Source: an uncultured Paenibacillaceae bacterium
GTDB taxonomy: Bacteria; Bacillota; Bacilli; Aneurinibacillales; Aneurinibacillaceae
DNA: 8,988 bases
Direction: 5' to 3'
Assembly: GCA_937874515.1 (NCBI GenBank)
Contig: CALNBV010000221.1
Location: forward strand, 1 to 8,988
Shown: positions 6,983 through 8,988 of the stretch, one piece after another
Layout: each line of letters starts with the position of its first letter
How positions within the stretch are numbered: position 1 is the first letter of the stretch
The notes under the pieces: model-generated
Told to the model about the DNA's origin: nothing
What the model saw: only the letters and a program-made list of their open reading frames with translations
The model's database searches: none
Made by a program: the position numbers and the translations under genes

Positions 6983-7114
6983 TTGCCTGTCCATATGGGA
7001 CGCTGGCAGGATGCCATGAGGATGGTTGAGGAAGCTAGGACCGGCGCCAGGGTAAGAAAGGAAATGGCGCCGGCAATTTTACGAATTATACGGATCCTAA
7101 TTCGTCATAAATGA
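6983..7114 (+). CDS. Candidate short ORF, 43 residues, uncharacterised
   Basis: I do not recognise this product. A TTG at 6983 is preceded by GGAGGG (6969-6974) with an ideal 8-base spacer, and the frame runs 43 codons to a TGA. The peptide is basic and probably helical: a mixed half (WQDAMRMVEEAR) and a cationic, aliphatic end (AILRIIRILIRHK) that could be an amphipathic membrane-binding helix. The stretch is richer in G+C than its surroundings, about 55% in the line 7021-7080. No convincing promoter was found. It contains the stem-loop at 7041-7073 and its last 18 bases overlap a convergent short ORF, so it may be chance. Confidence 0.3.
   Translation: MPVHMGRWQDAMRMVEEARTGARVRKEMAPAILRIIRILIRHK
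7041..7073. terminator. GC-rich stem-loop, possible terminator
   Basis: CCGGCGCCA (7041-7049) pairs perfectly with TGGCGCCGG (7065-7073) around a 15-base purine-rich loop. On the plus strand it is followed by CAATTTT. On the minus strand a pyrimidine-rich TCCTAGCTTCCTC follows. Neither is a full T-run, so termination is plausible but not certain. It would suit ending the minus-strand short ORF before the dacB promoter. Confidence 0.45.
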
Positions 7115-7180
7115 GAGTAAGGGAACAAACATTGAAATAACTAACATTGCCGCGAGGATTAACAAAACGAATTTCCGCAA
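7097..7180 (-). CDS. Candidate single-pass membrane peptide, 27 residues
   Basis: The minus strand from a TTG at 7180 encodes 27 residues: a basic start (MRKF), one strongly hydrophobic segment (VLLILAAMLVISMFVPLL) and a short polar end (SFMTN). AGGAG lies 10 bases upstream of the TTG, slightly long but usable. This organisation is typical of small bacterial membrane peptides. The stressosome anchor Prli42 of Listeria is similar in size and kind, but no specific sequence match is claimed. A possible promoter (TTGATG, 17 bases, TAATAA) lies at 7241-7269 and the GC-rich stem-loop at 7041-7073 could terminate it. The ORF is too short for statistical support. Confidence 0.4.
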   Translation of the reverse strand: MRKFVLLILAAMLVISMFVPLLSFMTN

Positions 7181-7240
7181 TGAATACACACTCCTATTTT
7201 AACAATTCATTTGAAATAAAATCCTGGATAAAGGACAACC

Positions 7241-7269
7241 TTATTACTATCATACTATCAAAACATCAA
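7241..7269 (-). promoter_or_regulatory. Possible promoter for the 27-residue membrane peptide
   Basis: On the minus strand TTGATG (7269-7264) and TAATAA (7246-7241) are spaced by 17 bases, about 60 bases upstream of the TTG at 7180. The region is A+T rich, so this could be coincidence. Confidence 0.3.
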
Positions 7270-7311
7270 TTTATACATACCCTGCCTTTATTTAATAGGA
7301 ACAACATTCTC

Positions 7312-7340
7312 TTGCCAATTAAAAAAAGGCATATTATATT
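7312..7340 (+). promoter_or_regulatory. Sigma-A-type promoter of the membrane-protein pair
   Basis: TTGCCA (7312-7317) and TATATT (7335-7340) are separated by exactly 17 bases. The start point would be near 7347, some 14 bases before the GGAGG at 7361-7365. The hexamers match the consensus at 5 and 5 of 6 positions. This is the only good promoter seen between 7115 and 7400. Confidence 0.6.
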
Positions 7341-7373
7341 GAAGGAAATAATCGTCAATTGGAGGCATTAAAA

Positions 7374-7409
7374 ATGATCAGACGAGGCCTTTTAAACCCA
7401 TGCCATTGA
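7374..7409 (+). CDS. Candidate 11-residue leader peptide overlapping the DUF4184 gene start
   Basis: A perfect ribosome site, GGAGG (7361-7365), sits 8 bases upstream of an ATG at 7374. That ATG opens an 11-codon frame, MIRRGLLNPCH, ending in TGA at 7407-7409. The next gene starts at 7400 in another frame, so the two overlap by 10 bases. The downstream ATG has only GAGG at a poor 12-base spacing, so its translation may depend on ribosomes that translated the leader. No sequence similarity is claimed. An alternative is that ribosomes simply slide from this site to the 7400 start. Confidence 0.4.
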   Translation: MIRRGLLNPCH

Positions 7410-8173
7410 CTTTTGCACATCCGGCGGTCATATTGCCCTTCTCCCGAAAAAGCAAATACATTCATTTTTCTGCCATGGTTTTAGGAAGTATGTCTCCTGA
7501 TTTTGAATACTTCTTAAGAGGCCAACCTATGGGGGAAATTGTGCATACCTTGATGGGTTTTTTCTTGTATAATTTACCTCTGGTTGCCCTGGTTTACTTT
7601 ATTTATCATCTCTTTGTACATCAAACCTTACTGAACCATTTGCCTGTTATTCTGCAAGATTCTTATACAAATAAAGTAGATTCTAGTCAAACATTAAAGG
7701 TATTCGTTTTTTGTTATTCCGCATTGTTTGGCATGTTTACTCACGTAGCATGGGATTCCTTTACACATAGTAATGGGTATATGGTACAAACCTTTCCTGC
7801 TCTCTTTACTGCCACCTTTACTATCTTTGGCTTTGATATCTCTTTATTTAAATTCCTGCAACATGGGAGTACAGTCCTTGGAATCATCTTGATTATTGCT
7901 TATTTATATTTCAGAGCATTATCTCAAAGGAAAAACCATTCTCATGTTTCACCGAAGCAAAAACTGCTCTTTTGGTCATCTCTTTTTCTTTTAACAATAT
8001 TAGGTGTCCTATTATGGCATCTACTTGACTACGTTTCCCTTAGCAATTACGGAATCATCGTCGTAAGAATCATAGATTCAGCGTTGATTAGTTTATTGCT
8101 AATTTCTTTATTAATAAAAGGCGCTGTTAAAGGTTATATTTGGGAGAGAATAAATGATAAACTCTTTAAATGA
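7400..8173 (+). CDS. DUF4184-type membrane protein
   Basis: The start MPLTFAHPAVILPF and the stretch GSMSPDFEYFLR are the hallmarks, from memory, of the DUF4184 family, membrane proteins of unknown function. The 257-residue product has several hydrophobic segments at about 50-72, 102-115, 158-172, 190-207 and 222-240. Polar residues that recur in the family-like blocks are H7, D34, H49 and the cluster T114-H115-x3-D119-x3-H123, plus H155. This His/Asp pattern is reminiscent of the metal-dependent membrane hydrolases of the YdjM/DUF457 kind, which is inference only. The ATG at 7400 is the only in-frame start after a stop at 7370. Its own ribosome site is weak. It overlaps the next gene by 20 bases, so the two form an operon. 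Confidence 0.8.
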   Translation: MPLTFAHPAVILPFSRKSKYIHFSAMVLGSMSPDFEYFLRGQPMGEIVHTLMGFFLYNLPLVALVYFIYHLFVHQTLLNHLPVILQDSYTNKVDSSQTLKVFVFCYSALFGMFTHVAWDSFTHSNGYMVQTFPALFTATFTIFGFDISLFKFLQHGSTVLGIILIIAYLYFRALSQRKNHSHVSPKQKLLFWSSLFLLTILGVLLWHLLDYVSLSNYGIIVVRIIDSALISLLLISLLIKGAVKGYIWERINDKLFK

Positions 8174-8795
8174 GATTCGTAGACCCATTGATATATCCCT
8201 ATCAAGGAAATTTTTATATTCGACTTTACTATTTATTGTTGGGGTTATCTTAGGCGTAATTTCCAAGGTACTTGATACAACACCAAGTAATTATTTACCC
8301 TATTTTCTTGAAATAATAGATTTAGGAAACTTTTTTTCTCGCATGGGAATATGGATTTCCCTTGCAGTAGCTATATCTGTATATAGCAAATCACCTGTCA
8401 GGTCTGCCATAAATGTATTTTTATTTTTTGTAGGTATGGTTAGTAGCTATTATCTGTACACAGTTCTCGTAGCTGGTTTTTTCCCTAAATCTTATATGAT
8501 GATTTGGATTATAATGACTTGTATTTCGCCACTTTTTGCTTTTGTATGTTGGTATGCAAAAGGCAACGGTATAATTGCTATTTTTATTTCATCAATTATA
8601 TTTATGTTTATTTCTAGACAGGCTTTCGGGTTTGGAATTTGGTACTTTTACATTAAATATAATTTGGAATTATTACTCTGGATCGGGATGATCTTCGTAT
8701 TATATCAATCTCCGAAACAAATCATTAAGGTTGTTACCATAGGATTGATTCTTCTCCTTCTTACAGCTGAAATCAGTCTTTGGGGAATGTTGTAG
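8154..8795 (+). CDS. Uncharacterised polytopic membrane protein
   Basis: I do not recognise this family. The 213-residue product is almost all membrane: hydrophobic segments at about 20-38, 64-78, 85-105, 115-133, 139-155, 172-185 and 190-209, probably six or seven passes. The short N-terminus (LNEIRRPIDISLSRK) is basic and probably cytoplasmic. The middle block from PVRSAINVFLFFVG to CWYAKGNG looks the most conserved in style, with FFPKSY between two helices. No catalytic motif is evident. The ATG at 8154 has GGGAGAG about seven bases upstream and lies 20 bases inside the preceding gene, so coupled translation is likely. The coding sequence is visibly A+T rich, about 30% G+C in the line 8161-8220, against about 43% in a sampled line of dacB, which hints at separate ancestry. 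Confidence 0.75.
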   Translation: MINSLNEIRRPIDISLSRKFLYSTLLFIVGVILGVISKVLDTTPSNYLPYFLEIIDLGNFFSRMGIWISLAVAISVYSKSPVRSAINVFLFFVGMVSSYYLYTVLVAGFFPKSYMMIWIIMTCISPLFAFVCWYAKGNGIIAIFISSIIFMFISRQAFGFGIWYFYIKYNLELLLWIGMIFVLYQSPKQIIKVVTIGLILLLLTAEISLWGML

Positions 8796-8802
8796 GCTAA
8801 TA

Positions 8803-8844
8803 AAAAGCCAACCCTTTTGTGTAATGACGAAAGAGTTGGCTTTT
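8803..8844. terminator. Strong intrinsic terminator, probably bidirectional
   Basis: AAAAGCCAAC (8803-8812) pairs perfectly with GTTGGCTTTT (8835-8844), and the stem continues inward after one mismatch (C8814-G8833 and following) to a loop near 8820-8827. A TTTTATACTT tract follows on the plus strand, 8 bases after the last gene's stop. On the minus strand the stem is followed by TTTTTATT, so it could also stop leftward transcription. Confidence 0.85.
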
Positions 8845-8890
8845 ATACTTAAAATAGTATGGAAGTAATGCTTTTGAATCAAATATGTAG

Positions 8891-8985
8891 CCTTTTTATG
8901 AGCCGATACAAAGGGTAACTGAAAGAAGGGCGAAAAAAGCCTTCAATCGTAAAGGAAACTTGCTGGTGCCAAGCAAAGCGAAGGC
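8891..8985. repeat. Cluster of nested inverted repeats at window edge, possible structured RNA
   Basis: Four short pairings lie in about 95 bases: CCTTT (8891-8895) with AAAGG (8910-8914); GAAGGGC (8925-8931) with GCCTTC (8939-8944), with one bulged G; the same GCCTTC with GAAGGC (8980-8985); and inside that, TTGCT (8960-8964) with AGCAA (8972-8976). The two uses of GCCTTC exclude each other, which is the logic of a switch. I could not match it to a known riboswitch class. The sequence is cut by the window edge, and no clear gene was found after 8850. Confidence 0.3.
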
Positions 8986-8988
8986 AAC

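Noticed and set aside
7147..7371. Open frame of 74 codons on the plus strand
   Set aside because: No ribosome site at its start, composition typical of A+T-rich intergenic DNA, and it runs across the promoter and ribosome site of the downstream operon.
8700..8882. Minus-strand frame of 60 codons
   Set aside because: It lies antisense to the end of the polytopic membrane gene and runs through the strong terminator hairpin.
8849..8988. Frame open from the right edge on the minus strand (ends in TLCIGS)
   Set aside because: Only about 30 codons are visible, it has no recognisable motif, and the same bases form the nested hairpins; a partial gene cannot be supported.

Overview
The window looks like chromosome from an endospore-forming member of the Bacillales. 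Two blocks that lie side by side in Bacillus subtilis appear here in the same order on the minus strand: the sporulation genes dacB-spmA-spmB followed by rluB, then the cytochrome c maturation genes resA-resB-resC. No mobile element, tRNA, rRNA or CRISPR array was seen. The species cannot be named from this sequence.

Layout from left to right. 1-1187 is resC (ccsB-type), cut by the window edge. 1191-2789 is resB and 2805-3338 is resA, all tightly packed. 3339-3611 is a regulatory region with a resA promoter (minus strand, weak -35, perfect -10, two TGTGAA repeats 11 bp apart upstream) and a second promoter facing right. That promoter reads a small opposite-strand gene, 3612-3803, whose 63-residue product has the layout of an Sm/Hfq fold. 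A hairpin at 3824-3860 separates it from the convergent rluB (3844-4566). Then come spmB (4608-5141), spmA (5146-5736) and dacB (5729-6868), with a well-matched sigma-E-type promoter at 6922-6951.

6961-7399 holds no recognised gene but is not featureless: two convergent candidate short ORFs overlap near 7097-7114, a GC-rich stem-loop sits at 7041-7073, and a promoter at 7312-7340 leads to an 11-codon candidate leader peptide. From 7400 the DNA is visibly richer in A+T and carries two overlapping membrane-protein genes: a DUF4184-type protein (7400-8173) and an unrecognised polytopic protein (8154-8795), closed by a strong terminator at 8803-8844. The last 100 bases contain nested inverted repeats that may be the start of a structured RNA.

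How they fit together: ResA reduces the haem-binding cysteines of apocytochrome c, and ResB/ResC deliver and attach haem outside the membrane, so the left part serves respiration. DacB trims peptides of spore cortex peptidoglycan and SpmA/SpmB are needed for spore core dehydration, so the middle serves spore formation. RluB modifies 23S rRNA. The right end looks like an accessory cassette of unknown role. The most interesting items are the Hfq-like small protein inserted between rluB and resA, the activator-type repeats at the resA promoter, and the leader peptide ahead of the membrane pair.
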